Of a stretch of 64,000 bases of DNA, positions 1 through 8,691 are shown one piece after another. Each line of letters starts with the position of its first letter. Within the stretch, counting starts at the first letter, position 1. Source of the DNA: PALSA-555 sp035468285 (GTDB lineage: Bacteria; Actinomycetota; Acidimicrobiia; IMCC26256; PALSA-555); the NCBI GenBank assembly GCA_035468285.1, contig DATISY010000114.1:31700-95699 (forward strand). The letters run 5' to 3'. Below the pieces are notes generated by a model, which did no database searches, was not told the origin of the DNA, and worked only from the letters and a program-made list of their open reading frames with translations. The translations under genes and the position numbers were made by a program.

Positions 1-597
1 GGACCGGAACTGGTCCTGGAGCCGGTTGGCCCGGTTGACGAACGCGAGGCCGGCGCCTTCGATGTCGTCGCGGGAGAAGCCGCGCTGGTCGAGGTGGCGG
101 CTCAGGGTGTCCCAGTCGTCGGAGGCCCAGCCGAGCTGGAAGCGGCGGGCGGCGTCACCGTCGAAGCCGCGGTTGCGGAGGTACTTGCGGGCCGCGCCCC
201 CGTCGGGCGATTCGAGGAGGCGCCGGTGGTAGAAGTCGATGGCCGCGCCGACCGCTTCGGCGAGTCGGGTCTTGCGGGACCGGTCTTGACCGGTGCGACG
301 GTCGTCGTAACGGAGGGTGATCCCGGCGCGTTGCGCGAGGCGTTCGACGGCTTCGACGAAGTCGAGGTGCTCGACGTCGCGGACGAAGGTGATCGCGTCG
401 CCCGACCGTTGGCAGCCGAAGCAGTAGAAGAGGTTGAGGGCGGGGTTGATGGAGAAGGACGGGGTCTTCTCCTGGTGGAAGGGGCAGAGGCCCATCCAGC
501 GTTGCCCGACCCGTTTGAGGGCGATGTGGTCGCCCGCGATCGCGACGAGGTCCGCGGTGTCACGGACGTGCGCGACGTCCTCGTCGAGGATGCCCAT
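1..597 (-). CDS. dnaG: DNA primase DnaG (N-terminal part, runs off window)
   Basis: DNA primase lays RNA primers for the replisome. About 199 N-terminal residues are visible, starting MGILDEDVAHVRD at an ATG at 597; the 3' end lies left of base 1. A CHC2 zinc ribbon is clear: Cys38, His41, Cys59 and Cys62, with the family pattern CPFHQEKTPSF and FYCFGC. The start of the catalytic region (RAGITLRYDD, then the helical linker) follows. A TAACCT -10 box ends 8 nt before the ATG, so the message is probably leaderless. The neighbour upstream is dgt, a common actinobacterial arrangement. Confidence 0.95.
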   Translation of the reverse strand, partial: MGILDEDVAHVRDTADLVAIAGDHIALKRVGQRWMGLCPFHQEKTPSFSINPALNLFYCFGCQRSGDAITFVRDVEHLDFVEAVERLAQRAGITLRYDDRRTGQDRSRKTRLAEAVGAAIDFYHRRLLESPDGGAARKYLRNRGFDGDAARRFQLGWASDDWDTLSRHLDQRGFSRDDIEGAGLAFVNRANRLQDQFRS

Positions 598-605
598 CGC
601 GGGTC

Positions 606-611
606 AGGTTA
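606..611 (-). promoter_or_regulatory. -10 box of dnaG, leaderless spacing
   Basis: TAACCT on the minus strand, 8 nt before the dnaG ATG. It fits the TANNNT pattern repeated before many first-in-operon genes here. No convincing -35 was seen. Confidence 0.5.
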
Positions 612-638
612 CGGCGCGGGTGCGCCGCCGCGGGCCGG

Positions 639-1748
639 TCAGACGCCGCGGGGCAGGTCGTCGGGACGCCAGCCGAGGAGCTCGACGCCGAGACCGAGCG
701 CGTACCGGTCGGTCATGCCGCTGACGTAGCGGACGGCGAGGGCGGTGGCGGCGACGGTGCCGGGCTCGACGTCGGCCGCGCCGGGCTCGGGGAGGCGCCG
801 GGGCGCGTCGGCGAAGCAGTCGACGAGGCCCCGGAGGAGGCGGATGACCCGCTCCGCCTGGCGGCGAGCGGCGGGCCGCAGGTAGATGCGCTCGAAGTTG
901 AAGTCCCGGAAGGTGCGGAGCGCCGACGCGGCGGGTTCGGTCATGCCGACGTGCCCGGTGCGGTCGATGGTGTCGAGGACGGCGAGGACGAACGCGCCGA
1001 TCTGGTCGGAGCTGCGGGTCCCGACGACGTCGCGGATCTCGTCGGGGAGATCCTCGGGGGTGAGGATCCCGGCACGGACGGCGTCTTGGAAGTCGTGGCA
1101 GACGTAGGCGATGCGGTCGGCCCAGGCGACGACCTCGCCTTCGGGGGTGGCGGGCGGGGGGCGGCGCCACGAGTGGTTGCGGACCCCGTCGAGGGTCTCG
1201 TGGCACAGGTTGAGGGGCGCGAGGGTGACGTCGGCGCCGTAGACGGCGTGGTCGTAGCCGGTGGTGGGCAGGTACGGGGAGAATGCTTCTTCGGACGCAT
1301 GGCCGGCGGGACCGTGACCGCAGTCGTGGGCCAACGCGATGGCCTCGGTGAGGGGGAGGCAGAGGTCGACGGGGCGGGCGATCCCGGTGGCGACCTGGGC
1401 CACTTCGACGGCGTGGGTGAGGCGGGTGCGGAGGTGGTCGTCTTCGGGGGCGATGAAGACCTGGCATTTGCCGGCGAGGCGCCGCCAGGGACGGGAGTGC
1501 TTGATCCGGTCGAGGTCGCGTTCGAAGCAGAGGCGGTACGGGTCGGGGGCTTCGGGACGGTCGCGGCGCCCCGCGCCGACGGGGCGGGTGGCACCGGGGG
1601 CGAGCGCGGCGTCGAGGTCGGCTTCGCGTTCCTCGCGGGGGCGGGCGGCGCGCCCGACGGCGGCGTGGACGCCGGGGTGGGCTTCGACGATGGTCGGCGC
1701 GGTCCCGTCGAGCCCGTCGTGGGGGCCGAGGACGGGGGCGAGCTCCAT
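639..1748 (-). CDS. dgt: dGTP triphosphohydrolase-like HD protein
   Basis: Hydrolyses dNTPs (classically dGTP to deoxyguanosine and triphosphate). The 369-residue product carries the HD metal site: TRLTHAVEVAQ (first His), LAHDCGHGPAGH (HD pair plus His) and WADRIAYVCHD (distal Asp). The arginine-rich stretch DPYRLCFERDLDRIKHSRPWRRL is family-typical. The ATG at 1748 has a TACCCT -10 box ending 7 nt upstream. Its stop lies 41 bp before dnaG, and the dgt-dnaG order is common in actinobacteria. Substrate preference cannot be read from sequence. Confidence 0.93.
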   Translation of the reverse strand: MELAPVLGPHDGLDGTAPTIVEAHPGVHAAVGRAARPREEREADLDAALAPGATRPVGAGRRDRPEAPDPYRLCFERDLDRIKHSRPWRRLAGKCQVFIAPEDDHLRTRLTHAVEVAQVATGIARPVDLCLPLTEAIALAHDCGHGPAGHASEEAFSPYLPTTGYDHAVYGADVTLAPLNLCHETLDGVRNHSWRRPPPATPEGEVVAWADRIAYVCHDFQDAVRAGILTPEDLPDEIRDVVGTRSSDQIGAFVLAVLDTIDRTGHVGMTEPAASALRTFRDFNFERIYLRPAARRQAERVIRLLRGLVDCFADAPRRLPEPGAADVEPGTVAATALAVRYVSGMTDRYALGLGVELLGWRPDDLPRGV

Positions 1749-1755
1749 ATCGCCG

Positions 1756-1761
1756 AGGGTA
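1756..1761 (-). promoter_or_regulatory. -10 box of dgt, leaderless spacing
   Basis: TACCCT on the minus strand, ending 7 nt before the dgt ATG. The thioesterase stop is at 1766, so the box lies in a 17-bp intergenic gap. Confidence 0.5.
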
Positions 1762-1765
1762 CCGG

Positions 1766-2209
1766 TCAGGTGTGACGTCCCGGCACGTCCGTGCCGGGAG
1801 GGATGGCGTAGGTGACGGTCGCCTGCGCGACGGGGTCGGGGTCCTGCCCGCTGTACATGAGGACGTCACCGACGGCGAGGCGACGCCCGATCTTGAGGAG
1901 CCGGGCCTCGGCGATGACGTCGACGGGGGGCGCAGGACGGAGGAAGTGGATGGTGAGGTCCACGGTGACGGTCATGGCGACACGGCCGACGACGGACAGC
2001 ACCGCGACCCATACCGCCATGTCGGCGAGGGCCATGAGGACGGGGCCGCCGACGATCCCGCCGGGCCGGAGCCGGTCGGGGGTGATGATGCTGCGGACCC
2101 GGGCGTGGCGGTCCGTGACGTCCTCGACGGTGACGTTCCCGGTCACGCCGGGCCAGATCTCCTCGAGGAAGTCGGTGATCTCCCGCGCCGTGAGCGCGGG
2201 GACGCTCAC
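1766..2209 (-). CDS. PaaI-family hotdog thioesterase
   Basis: A 147-residue hotdog-fold protein that probably hydrolyses an acyl-CoA thioester. Visible family features are GGIVGGPVLMALADMAVWVAV (the central helix with its Asp), the strand VDLTIHFLRPAP, and a C-terminal strand ending QATVTYAIPP. The GTG start at 2209 was chosen because it overlaps the ppdK stop in a GTGA and begins the conserved fold; longer frames upstream are ppdK shadow. Coupled translation with ppdK is likely. Substrate unknown. Confidence 0.85.
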   Translation of the reverse strand: MSVPALTAREITDFLEEIWPGVTGNVTVEDVTDRHARVRSIITPDRLRPGGIVGGPVLMALADMAVWVAVLSVVGRVAMTVTVDLTIHFLRPAPPVDVIAEARLLKIGRRLAVGDVLMYSGQDPDPVAQATVTYAIPPGTDVPGRHT

Positions 2210-4842
2210 GCGGTCGAGCCGGGACCGCCGGCGGCGAGGGCGGCATGGGCGGCGGCGAGGCGGGCGAGCGGCACCCGGAACGGGGAGCAGGACACGTAGT
2301 CGAGGCCGACGTCGTGACAGAAGGCCACCGACGGCGGGTCGCCGCCGTGCTCGCCGCAGATCCCGAGCTTGAGGTTGGGTCGGGTGGCGCGGCCGAGCTC
2401 GACGGCCATGCGGACGAGCTTGCCGACGCCGTCGACGTCGAGCGTCTCGAAGGGGTTGGCGGGGAGGAGGTGCAGCTCGAGGTAGCGGGGCAGGAACCGG
2501 CCTTCGATGTCGTCGCGGGAGAACCCGAACGTCATCTGGGTGAGGTCGTTGGTGCCGAAGGAGAAGAACTCGGCTTCGTGGGCGATCTCGTCGGCGACGA
2601 GCGCGGCGCGGGGTGTCTCGACCATGGTGCCGACGCTGTAGTTGACGCCACCGGCGCCGTAGCTGGTGCCGGCGATCTCCTCGGCGACTTCCCGGACCCA
2701 GGACACGGCGAGGGCGAGCTCGGGGCGGTTCACCGCAAGGGGGATCATGACCTCGACGCGGGGGTCGCCGCCGGCGATCTTGCGTTCCATCGCGGCGTCG
2801 AAGATGGCGCGGACCTGGGTGCGGTACAGGCCGGGCTTGAGGATCCCGAGGCGCACGCCGCGGGTGCCGAGCATCGGGTTCGCTTCGCGCCATTGCTGGG
2901 CGGCGTGGAGCAGTCTGCGGCCGGTGTCGTCGAGCTCGCCGCGCGCGTCTTGGACGAGGAGCTCCTCGATGTCGGGGAGGAACTCGTGCAGGGGCGGGTC
3001 GAGGAGCCGGATGGTGACGGGCAGGCCGTCCATGGCTTCGAGGATGCCGACGAAGTCTTCGCGTTGGAGCTGCTCGAGCTCGGCGAGGGCGGCGTCCTCG
3101 TCCGCTTCGCTCTCGGCGAGGATGTAGCGCTGCACGATGGGGAGCCGATCGCCGAGGAACATGTGCTCGGTGCGGCAGAGCCCGATGCCCTCGGCACCGA
3201 ACCGGCGGGCGACGGCGGCGTCGTTGGGCAGGTCGGCGTTCGTGCGCACCCCGAGGCGGCGGAACTCGTCGGCCCAGGCGAGGATCGTGTCGAAGGGTCC
3301 GGTCGGCTCGGGGGTGATGACGGGCACGGCGCCGACGACGACCTCGCCCGTGGTGCCGTTGATGGAGATGAGGTCCCCGCGGTGCACGACGGTGTCACCG
3401 ACCCGGAACTGGCCGCCGGTGACGTCGATGTCGAGCGCGGACGCGCCGCACACCGCGGGCTTGCCCATCCCGCGGGCGACGACGGCGGCGTGGCTCACGA
3501 GCCCGCCGCGGGAGGTGAGGATGCCCTCGGCGGCGATCATGCCGTGCAGGTCGTCGGGTGACGTCTCGGGGCGCACCAGGATGACGTGCTCGCCCTGCTC
3601 GCGGCGGGATTCGGCGTCGTCGGCGGTGAAGGTGACGGTGCCGACGGCGGCGCCGGGGGACGCGTTGAGTCCCTTGCAGAGGGCGGTGTAGGGCGCGGTG
3701 GGGTCGAACTGGGGGTGGAGGAGCTGGTCGAGCTGGTTCGGCTGGATGCGCAGCACGGCTTCTTTGGTGTCGATGAGCGCCTCGGCTTGCATGTCGACGG
3801 CCATGCGGAGGGCGGCGGCGGCGGTGCGCTTCCCGATGCGGGTCTGGAGCATGAAGAGTCGGCCCTGCTCGATGGTGAACTCGATGTCGCACATGTCGCG
3901 GTAGTGCTGCTCGAGGGCCTGCATGGTGTCGAGGAGCTGGCGGTGGCATTCGGGGAAGGCGGTGGCCATGGCGTCGAGGGGTTCGGTGACGCGGATCCCG
4001 GCGACGACGTCTTCGCCTTGGGCGTTGCGGAGGAAGTCGCCGTAGGGGCGGTGCTCGCCGGTGGCGGGGTCGCGGGTGAAGGCGACGCCGGTCCCGGAGT
4101 CGTCGCCCTTGTTGCCGAAGACCATGGTCTGGACGTTGACGGCGGTTCCGAGGTCGTCGGGGATCCCCTCGAGCTTGCGGTAGTCGCGGGCGCGTCGGCC
4201 GTCCCAGGAGCGGAAGACGGCTTCGATCGCGTGGCGGAGCTGTTCCTTCGGCTCTTGGGGGAACTCGTGCTGGGTGGCGTCTTTGACGATGCCTTTGAAG
4301 GTCTCGACGAGCTCGGCGAGGTCTTCGGCGCTGAGCTCGGGGTCGGTCTCGACCCCGCGGGCGTGGCGGAGCGATTCGAGGGCGGTCTCGAAGTGTTCCC
4401 CGGGGATGTCGAGGACGATCTTGCCGAACATCTGCACGAAGCGGCGGTAGGAGTCGTAGGCGAACCGCTCGTTGTTGGTCTGCTTGGCGAGCCCGGTGAC
4501 GGAGCTGTCGTTGAGCCCGAGGTTCAAGACGGTGTCCATCATTCCGGGCATGGAGAAGGGGGCGCCGGAGCGGACGGAGACGAGGAGCGGGTTGTCGTCG
4601 GCTCCGAGGCGTTTGCCCATCTTGGTCTCGAGGTCGCGGAGCCGGTCGGCGGCTTCGTCGAGGAGCCCGTCGGGGAGGGTGTGGGCGTGGGCCATGTACA
4701 TGTTGCAGGCTTCGGTGGTGATGGTGAAGCCGGGCGGGACGGGGAGGCCGAGCTTGGTCATCTCGGCGAGGTTGGCGCCCTTACCGCCGAGCAGGTACTT
4801 CTGTTCCTTGGAGCCCTCCTCGAACGCGTAGACGTACTGCAC
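2206..4842 (-). CDS. ppdK: Pyruvate, phosphate dikinase
   Basis: Interconverts pyruvate + ATP + Pi with PEP + AMP + PPi, linking glycolysis and gluconeogenesis. At 878 residues it is full length. The ATP-grasp part begins LGGKGANLAEMTKLGLPVPPGF; the swivelling phosphohistidine is in TSRGGLVSHAAVVARG; the PEP/pyruvate barrel shows RTEHMF, FFSFGTNDLTQM and the catalytic Cys in GICGEHGGDP. The GTG start has an AGGAGG Shine-Dalgarno 4 nt upstream, and a TAGGCT -10 lies 26 nt before it. It is followed by the overlapping thioesterase gene. Confidence 0.97.
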   Translation of the reverse strand: MQYVYAFEEGSKEQKYLLGGKGANLAEMTKLGLPVPPGFTITTEACNMYMAHAHTLPDGLLDEAADRLRDLETKMGKRLGADDNPLLVSVRSGAPFSMPGMMDTVLNLGLNDSSVTGLAKQTNNERFAYDSYRRFVQMFGKIVLDIPGEHFETALESLRHARGVETDPELSAEDLAELVETFKGIVKDATQHEFPQEPKEQLRHAIEAVFRSWDGRRARDYRKLEGIPDDLGTAVNVQTMVFGNKGDDSGTGVAFTRDPATGEHRPYGDFLRNAQGEDVVAGIRVTEPLDAMATAFPECHRQLLDTMQALEQHYRDMCDIEFTIEQGRLFMLQTRIGKRTAAAALRMAVDMQAEALIDTKEAVLRIQPNQLDQLLHPQFDPTAPYTALCKGLNASPGAAVGTVTFTADDAESRREQGEHVILVRPETSPDDLHGMIAAEGILTSRGGLVSHAAVVARGMGKPAVCGASALDIDVTGGQFRVGDTVVHRGDLISINGTTGEVVVGAVPVITPEPTGPFDTILAWADEFRRLGVRTNADLPNDAAVARRFGAEGIGLCRTEHMFLGDRLPIVQRYILAESEADEDAALAELEQLQREDFVGILEAMDGLPVTIRLLDPPLHEFLPDIEELLVQDARGELDDTGRRLLHAAQQWREANPMLGTRGVRLGILKPGLYRTQVRAIFDAAMERKIAGGDPRVEVMIPLAVNRPELALAVSWVREVAEEIAGTSYGAGGVNYSVGTMVETPRAALVADEIAHEAEFFSFGTNDLTQMTFGFSRDDIEGRFLPRYLELHLLPANPFETLDVDGVGKLVRMAVELGRATRPNLKLGICGEHGGDPPSVAFCHDVGLDYVSCSPFRVPLARLAAAHAALAAGGPGSTA

Positions 4843-4867
4843 GCACCCTCCTGATCTCGATGAGTTG

Positions 4868-4873
4868 AGCCTA
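4868..4873 (-). promoter_or_regulatory. -10 box of ppdK with short SD-bearing leader
   Basis: TAGGCT on the minus strand. The implied leader is about 19 nt and contains AGGAGG just before the GTG, in contrast to the leaderless genes around it. Confidence 0.4.
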
Positions 4874-4902
4874 TCGACGCCGACGCGGGGGTCGGTCGGG
4901 GT

Positions 4903-5763
4903 TCAGGCGGGGCGGTCGGGTCGGTAGCGGGCGATGACGACCGCGGTCTTGGCCATGCGGTCCGCGAGGGAGACCTGGTCCTTGTTCATGAGGAAGGAGA
5001 CGCCGTACATGAGCGCGATCAGGCCGCCGGTCTGCTGGAGGAGCACGACGGCGAACGCGGGGATGGTGTAGCGGCGCACGACCTGGTTGACGGTCGGGAG
5101 CTGTCCCGTGGCCCGGTCGACGACCATCGTGTACGTGTACCGCTTCCCCAGGGTCTGGCCGCCGCGGGAGGTCGGGATGATGAGGTACACGACGATGAGG
5201 AACAGCGGGGTGGCGACGACGGTGATGAAGGCGGGGATGCCGGTGAGGCCGAGCCCGAGGATGATCGGGTAGACGATGACGAGGTAGAGGACGAGGAGGG
5301 TGATGGTGTCGATGGCCGCGGCGGTGGCGCGCCGACCCGCGGAAGGCATCTCGAGGCCTTCGGCGGTGACCAGCGGCGGTGGGGTACGCCGGGACCGGTC
5401 GCGGGTCGCGGGGACCGGGTCGTCGGCGTGCTCGTCGGCGGTGTCCTCGTCGCCCGCGTCGTCGATGTCGTCGTGCACGGTGGCGTGGTCACCGTTGGAG
5501 GCGGGGGCGGGGACGAGCCCGACGACGTCGTCGTAGCGTTGGCGTTGGATGGGGTCGCTGAGGACCTGCCACGCGGCGCGGAGTCGTCCTTCTTCGTCGC
5601 GCGCGGCTTGGATCACGGTCTCGGAGGGTCGCTTCGATTCCTCTTCGTGGGCGCGGTGCTCGCGGACGTCGGCGAGCTTGTCCTGGTACGCGGCGCGGAT
5701 CTCGTCTTTCGGGGCGTCGGGGGGGACGCCGAGGAGCTCGTAGTGGGTGGACTCGGCGCTCAC
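4903..5763 (-). CDS. J-domain-like / RDD membrane fusion protein
   Basis: 286 residues. Residues 1-80 resemble a J domain: THYELLGVPPDAPKDEIRAAY at the front and a helix ending WQVLSDPIQRQRYDDVVG. The HPD tripeptide needed to stimulate Hsp70 is absent (the region reads YQDKLADVREHRAHEEE). An acidic linker (about 85-125) follows. An RDD domain then begins at PSAGRRATAAAIDTI, with two or three membrane segments and SRGGQTLGKRYT. The GTG start overlaps the glyS stop (GTGA). Function is unknown; a membrane protein that has lost canonical co-chaperone activity is the likeliest reading. Confidence 0.85.
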   Translation of the reverse strand: MSAESTHYELLGVPPDAPKDEIRAAYQDKLADVREHRAHEEESKRPSETVIQAARDEEGRLRAAWQVLSDPIQRQRYDDVVGLVPAPASNGDHATVHDDIDDAGDEDTADEHADDPVPATRDRSRRTPPPLVTAEGLEMPSAGRRATAAAIDTITLLVLYLVIVYPIILGLGLTGIPAFITVVATPLFLIVVYLIIPTSRGGQTLGKRYTYTMVVDRATGQLPTVNQVVRRYTIPAFAVVLLQQTGGLIALMYGVSFLMNKDQVSLADRMAKTAVVIARYRPDRPA

Positions 5764-7070
5764 GGGAGCCGCTCCTGGAGGTAGGTGACGAGGGTGTCGA
5801 TCGCGACGCGCTCCTGGGTCATGGTGTCACGCTCGCGCACGGTGACGGCCTGGTCCTCGAGGGTGTCGAAGTCGATCGTGATGCACCAGGGGGTGCCCAC
5901 TTCGTCCTGTCGACGGTAGCGGCGCCCGATCGATCCGGCGGAATCGGTGTCGATCGTGAACCGGGGTCGGAGCTTGGCGGCGACCTCGTCGGCGAGCGGG
6001 ACGAGCTGCTCGTGGCGGGAGAGGGGCAGGACGGCCGCGGTGTAGGGGGCGAGGCGGGGGTCGAGGCGCAAGAGGGTGCGCTTCTCCCCCGCGACGTCTT
6101 CTTCGACGTAGGCGGCGAGGAGGAAGGCGAGGAGGGCCCGGTCGGCGCCGAGGGCGGGCTCGATGACGTGGGGGAGGTAGCGGCGGTCGTGTTCCTGGTC
6201 GAAGTAGGAGAGGTCTTGGCCGGAGGCTTCGGAGTGGGCGCGGAGGTCGAAGTCGGTGCGGTTGGCGATGCCTTCGAGCTCGCCCCAGCCCCACGGGAAG
6301 TCGAACTCCACGTCGGCGGTGGCGGTGGAGTAGTGGGAGAGCTCCTCGGCGTCGTGGGGGCGGAGGCGGAGCTTGGTGTCGGCGATGCCGTACTCGGTGA
6401 ACCAGCGGAGCCGTGCGTCGCACCAGTACTCGAACCAGCGGTCGGCGTCTTCGGGGGGGACGAAGAACTCCATCTCCATCTGTTCGAACTCGCGGGTGCG
6501 GTAGATGAAGTTGCCGGGGGTGATCTCGTTGCGGAACGACTTGCCGATCTGGGCGATCCCGAAGGGGGGTTTCTTGCGGCTGGTGGTCTGGACGTTGGTG
6601 TAGTTGACGAAGATGCCTTGCGCGGTCTCGGGGCGCAGGTATGTGATGGCGGCGTCGTCCTCGACGGGGCCGACGTAGGTCTTGAACATGAGGTTGAAGG
6701 CCCGGGCGGGGGTGAGGCTGTCTTTGGCGCCGCAGTTGGGGCAGGCGCCAGAGGCGGGGAGGTGGTCGGCGCGGTGGCGCTGTTGGCAGTTGCGGCAGTC
6801 GACGAGCGGGTCAGTGAAGGTGGCGAGGTGGCCGCTGGCCTCCCACACCTTGGGGGCCATGAGGATGGCGGCGTCGAGGCCGACGATGTCGTCTCGGAGC
6901 TGGACCATGGACCGCCACCAGGCGTCTTTGACGTTGCGCTTGAGGAGCACCCCGACGGGTCCGTAGTCCCAGGTGGAGCGGAACCCGCCGTAGATCTCGC
7001 TGGAGGGGAACACGAACCCGCGTCGTTTGCACAGGTTCACGACGCGTTCCATGAGATCGGGTTTCGCCAT
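5760..7070 (-). CDS. glyS: Glycyl-tRNA synthetase, class II homodimer type
   Basis: Charges tRNA-Gly. The 436-residue product is the single-chain dimeric type. Motifs seen: FVFPSSEIYGG near the N-terminus, a zinc-binding-like insertion with C-R-N-C and C-P-N-C (about 92-118), YLRPETAQGIFVNY, motif 2 IGKSFRNEITPGNFIYRTREFEQMEME, and the C-terminal anticodon-binding domain. ATG at 7070; a TACCAT box lies 11 nt upstream. It overlaps the J/RDD gene by 4 bp at its end. It sits between recO-uppS and ppdK-dnaG, as in many actinobacteria. Confidence 0.97.
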   Translation of the reverse strand: MAKPDLMERVVNLCKRRGFVFPSSEIYGGFRSTWDYGPVGVLLKRNVKDAWWRSMVQLRDDIVGLDAAILMAPKVWEASGHLATFTDPLVDCRNCQQRHRADHLPASGACPNCGAKDSLTPARAFNLMFKTYVGPVEDDAAITYLRPETAQGIFVNYTNVQTTSRKKPPFGIAQIGKSFRNEITPGNFIYRTREFEQMEMEFFVPPEDADRWFEYWCDARLRWFTEYGIADTKLRLRPHDAEELSHYSTATADVEFDFPWGWGELEGIANRTDFDLRAHSEASGQDLSYFDQEHDRRYLPHVIEPALGADRALLAFLLAAYVEEDVAGEKRTLLRLDPRLAPYTAAVLPLSRHEQLVPLADEVAAKLRPRFTIDTDSAGSIGRRYRRQDEVGTPWCITIDFDTLEDQAVTVRERDTMTQERVAIDTLVTYLQERLP

Positions 7071-7148
7071 AGGAACGCGAGATGGTACCTGGGTGGGCGT
7101 CCGGTGCTCGGGCCGGTTCTTGAGCGCCGGGGTCGGGGTGGCGCAGTG

Positions 7149-7868
7149 TCAGAGGAGCGCGGCGCTGCGCAGTCGACGTTCGGAGTGGTACTCGAGGGCT
7201 CGGATGGCGAGGCGTTCAACCTCGGTGACGACCCGGTCGGGGGGTGGTGCGGCGAGCAGGGGGGCGAGCCGGCCGCTGATGATGTCGTCGATGGCGGTGA
7301 GGGTGGCGGGCTCGACGCGGTGTCCGCCGAGGGGGGCGCACCGTTCGCAGAGGACACCGCCTTCGTTGAGGTCGTAGGCGGTGAACGGTCCGGTGTCGTC
7401 GCTGCAGCGGGCGCAGGCGTGCAGCATGGGATGGAAGCCTTCGAGGGAGAGGAGCTTCCAGAAGAACGCCGTGCTGATCAGCGGGGAGGGCCGTTCGGCG
7501 AGGGTGTGCAAGGCGCCGAGGAGCATGCGGTAGAGCGCAGGGTTGGGTTCGCGCTCTTGGGCGACCTGGTCGACCGCTTCGAGCATGGAGACGGCGTGGG
7601 TGAGGCAGCCGTAGTGCTCGCGCAGCGCCCGGTGGCTGTCGATGGTCTCGACCTGGGTGATGATGTCGAGCTCCCGGCCCCGGTAGCACTGCAGGGCGGC
7701 GTGGCTGGTGGGTTCGAGGCGGGCCCCGAACCGGCTGGAAGGCTTGCGGATCCCTTTGGCGACGGCGCGGATCTTGCCGTGACCGCGGCTGAGGAGGGTG
7801 ACGATCCGGTCGGCTTCCCCGAGCTTGATCGTCCGGAGGACGATGCCCTGGTCCCGGTAGAGCGCCAT
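7149..7868 (-). CDS. recO: DNA repair protein RecO
   Basis: Loads RecA onto SSB-coated single-stranded DNA in the RecFOR pathway. 239 residues. The N-terminal OB fold starts MALYRDQGIVLRTIKLGEADRIV and runs through GKIRAVAKGIRKPSSRFGARLEP. A C-terminal zinc finger is visible as CARC and CERC (about 163-200). The ATG at 7868 has TACACT 6 nt upstream. The longer open frame to 8654 is an antisense shadow of uppS. Confidence 0.94.
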   Translation of the reverse strand: MALYRDQGIVLRTIKLGEADRIVTLLSRGHGKIRAVAKGIRKPSSRFGARLEPTSHAALQCYRGRELDIITQVETIDSHRALREHYGCLTHAVSMLEAVDQVAQEREPNPALYRMLLGALHTLAERPSPLISTAFFWKLLSLEGFHPMLHACARCSDDTGPFTAYDLNEGGVLCERCAPLGGHRVEPATLTAIDDIISGRLAPLLAAPPPDRVVTEVERLAIRALEYHSERRLRSAALL

Positions 7869-7874
7869 GACCGG

Positions 7875-7880
7875 AGTGTA
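7875..7880 (-). promoter_or_regulatory. -10 box of recO, leaderless spacing
   Basis: TACACT on the minus strand with 6 nt to the recO ATG; it lies in the 38-bp gap after uppS. Confidence 0.5.
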
Positions 7881-7906
7881 ACTACCGGTGTGTGGTTTGG
7901 GGCCCG

Positions 7907-8632
7907 CTACTCGCCGATGGTGCCGAAGCGGCGTTCTCGCTGCTGGTACTCGCGGACGGCGGCGAAGAGGTCGGCGCGGCGGAAGTCGGGCCAGAGGACA
8001 TCGGTGAAGACGAGCTCGGCGTAGGCGAGCTGCCAGAGCAGGAAGTTCGAGATCCGGTACTCCCCGGAGGTGCGGACGAGGACATCCGGGTCGGGCATGT
8101 CGGGGGCGTAGAGGTGACGGGCGATGACCCGGTCGTTGATCCGGGCCGGGTTGAGGGTCCCGCTGGCAGCTTCGGTGGCGATGGCGCGGATGGCGTCGAC
8201 GAGCTCGGCGCGGCCGCCGTAGTTGAACGCGAACGTGAGCGTCATGCGCCGGTTGTGGGCGGTGAGCGCCTCGGTGTCGGCGATGTGGCGGCGGACCCGC
8301 GGGGGGACGCGTCCGCCGCGCCGGCCGATGAACCGGACGCGGACGCCGCGCTGGTTGAGGTCGTCGCGGCGTCGCAGGAGCAGCGATTCGTTGAACCGCA
8401 TGAGGAACTGGACCTCGTCGAGTGGGCGGCGCCAGTTCTCGGTCGAGAACGCGAACACGGTGAGCCAGCGCAACCCGATGTCGAGGGCACCCTCGACGGT
8501 GTCGAAGAGGGCCTCCTCGCCGGCGGCGTGCCCGTCGGTGCGTTTGAGGCCTTGGCGGCGGGCCCAGCGGCCGTTGCCGTCCATGACGATGGCGACGTGC
8601 TCGGGGATCCGGCCGCGGTCGAGATCGTCCAT
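7907..8632 (-). CDS. uppS: Isoprenyl transferase / undecaprenyl diphosphate synthase
   Basis: Cis-prenyltransferase making the lipid carrier for peptidoglycan and other wall polymers. 241 residues from the ATG at 8632. Signature motifs: HVAIVMDGNGRWARRQG (diphosphate-binding Asp), FAFSTENWRRP, and RTSGEYRISNFLLWQLAYAE. The C-terminus ends RERRFGTIGE. The TAGCGT -10 lies 8 nt before the ATG, back to back with the promoter of the divergent lipid kinase gene. Confidence 0.95.
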   Translation of the reverse strand: MDDLDRGRIPEHVAIVMDGNGRWARRQGLKRTDGHAAGEEALFDTVEGALDIGLRWLTVFAFSTENWRRPLDEVQFLMRFNESLLLRRRDDLNQRGVRVRFIGRRGGRVPPRVRRHIADTEALTAHNRRMTLTFAFNYGGRAELVDAIRAIATEAASGTLNPARINDRVIARHLYAPDMPDPDVLVRTSGEYRISNFLLWQLAYAELVFTDVLWPDFRRADLFAAVREYQQRERRFGTIGE

Positions 8633-8640
8633 CGCCGCGC

Positions 8641-8682
8641 ACGCTACCGCCCACCTCCCCGGCGGGCGCCGCCGCCTACGCT
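8641..8682. promoter_or_regulatory. Divergent leaderless promoters of uppS and the lipid kinase
   Basis: In the 59-bp divergent gap, TAGCGT (8646 to 8641, minus strand) lies 8 nt before the uppS ATG and TACGCT (8677-8682, plus strand) lies 9 nt before the kinase ATG at 8692. Confidence 0.5.
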
Positions 8683-8691
8683 CCTCGACCG

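Noticed and set aside
2245..3561. Long plus-strand open frame opposite ppdK (and similar ones at 6012-8024, 19701-21764, 59597-61720)
   Set aside because: They are antisense shadows from very high GC: low-complexity Gly/Glu/Val-rich translations with no family features, fully opposite well-supported genes.
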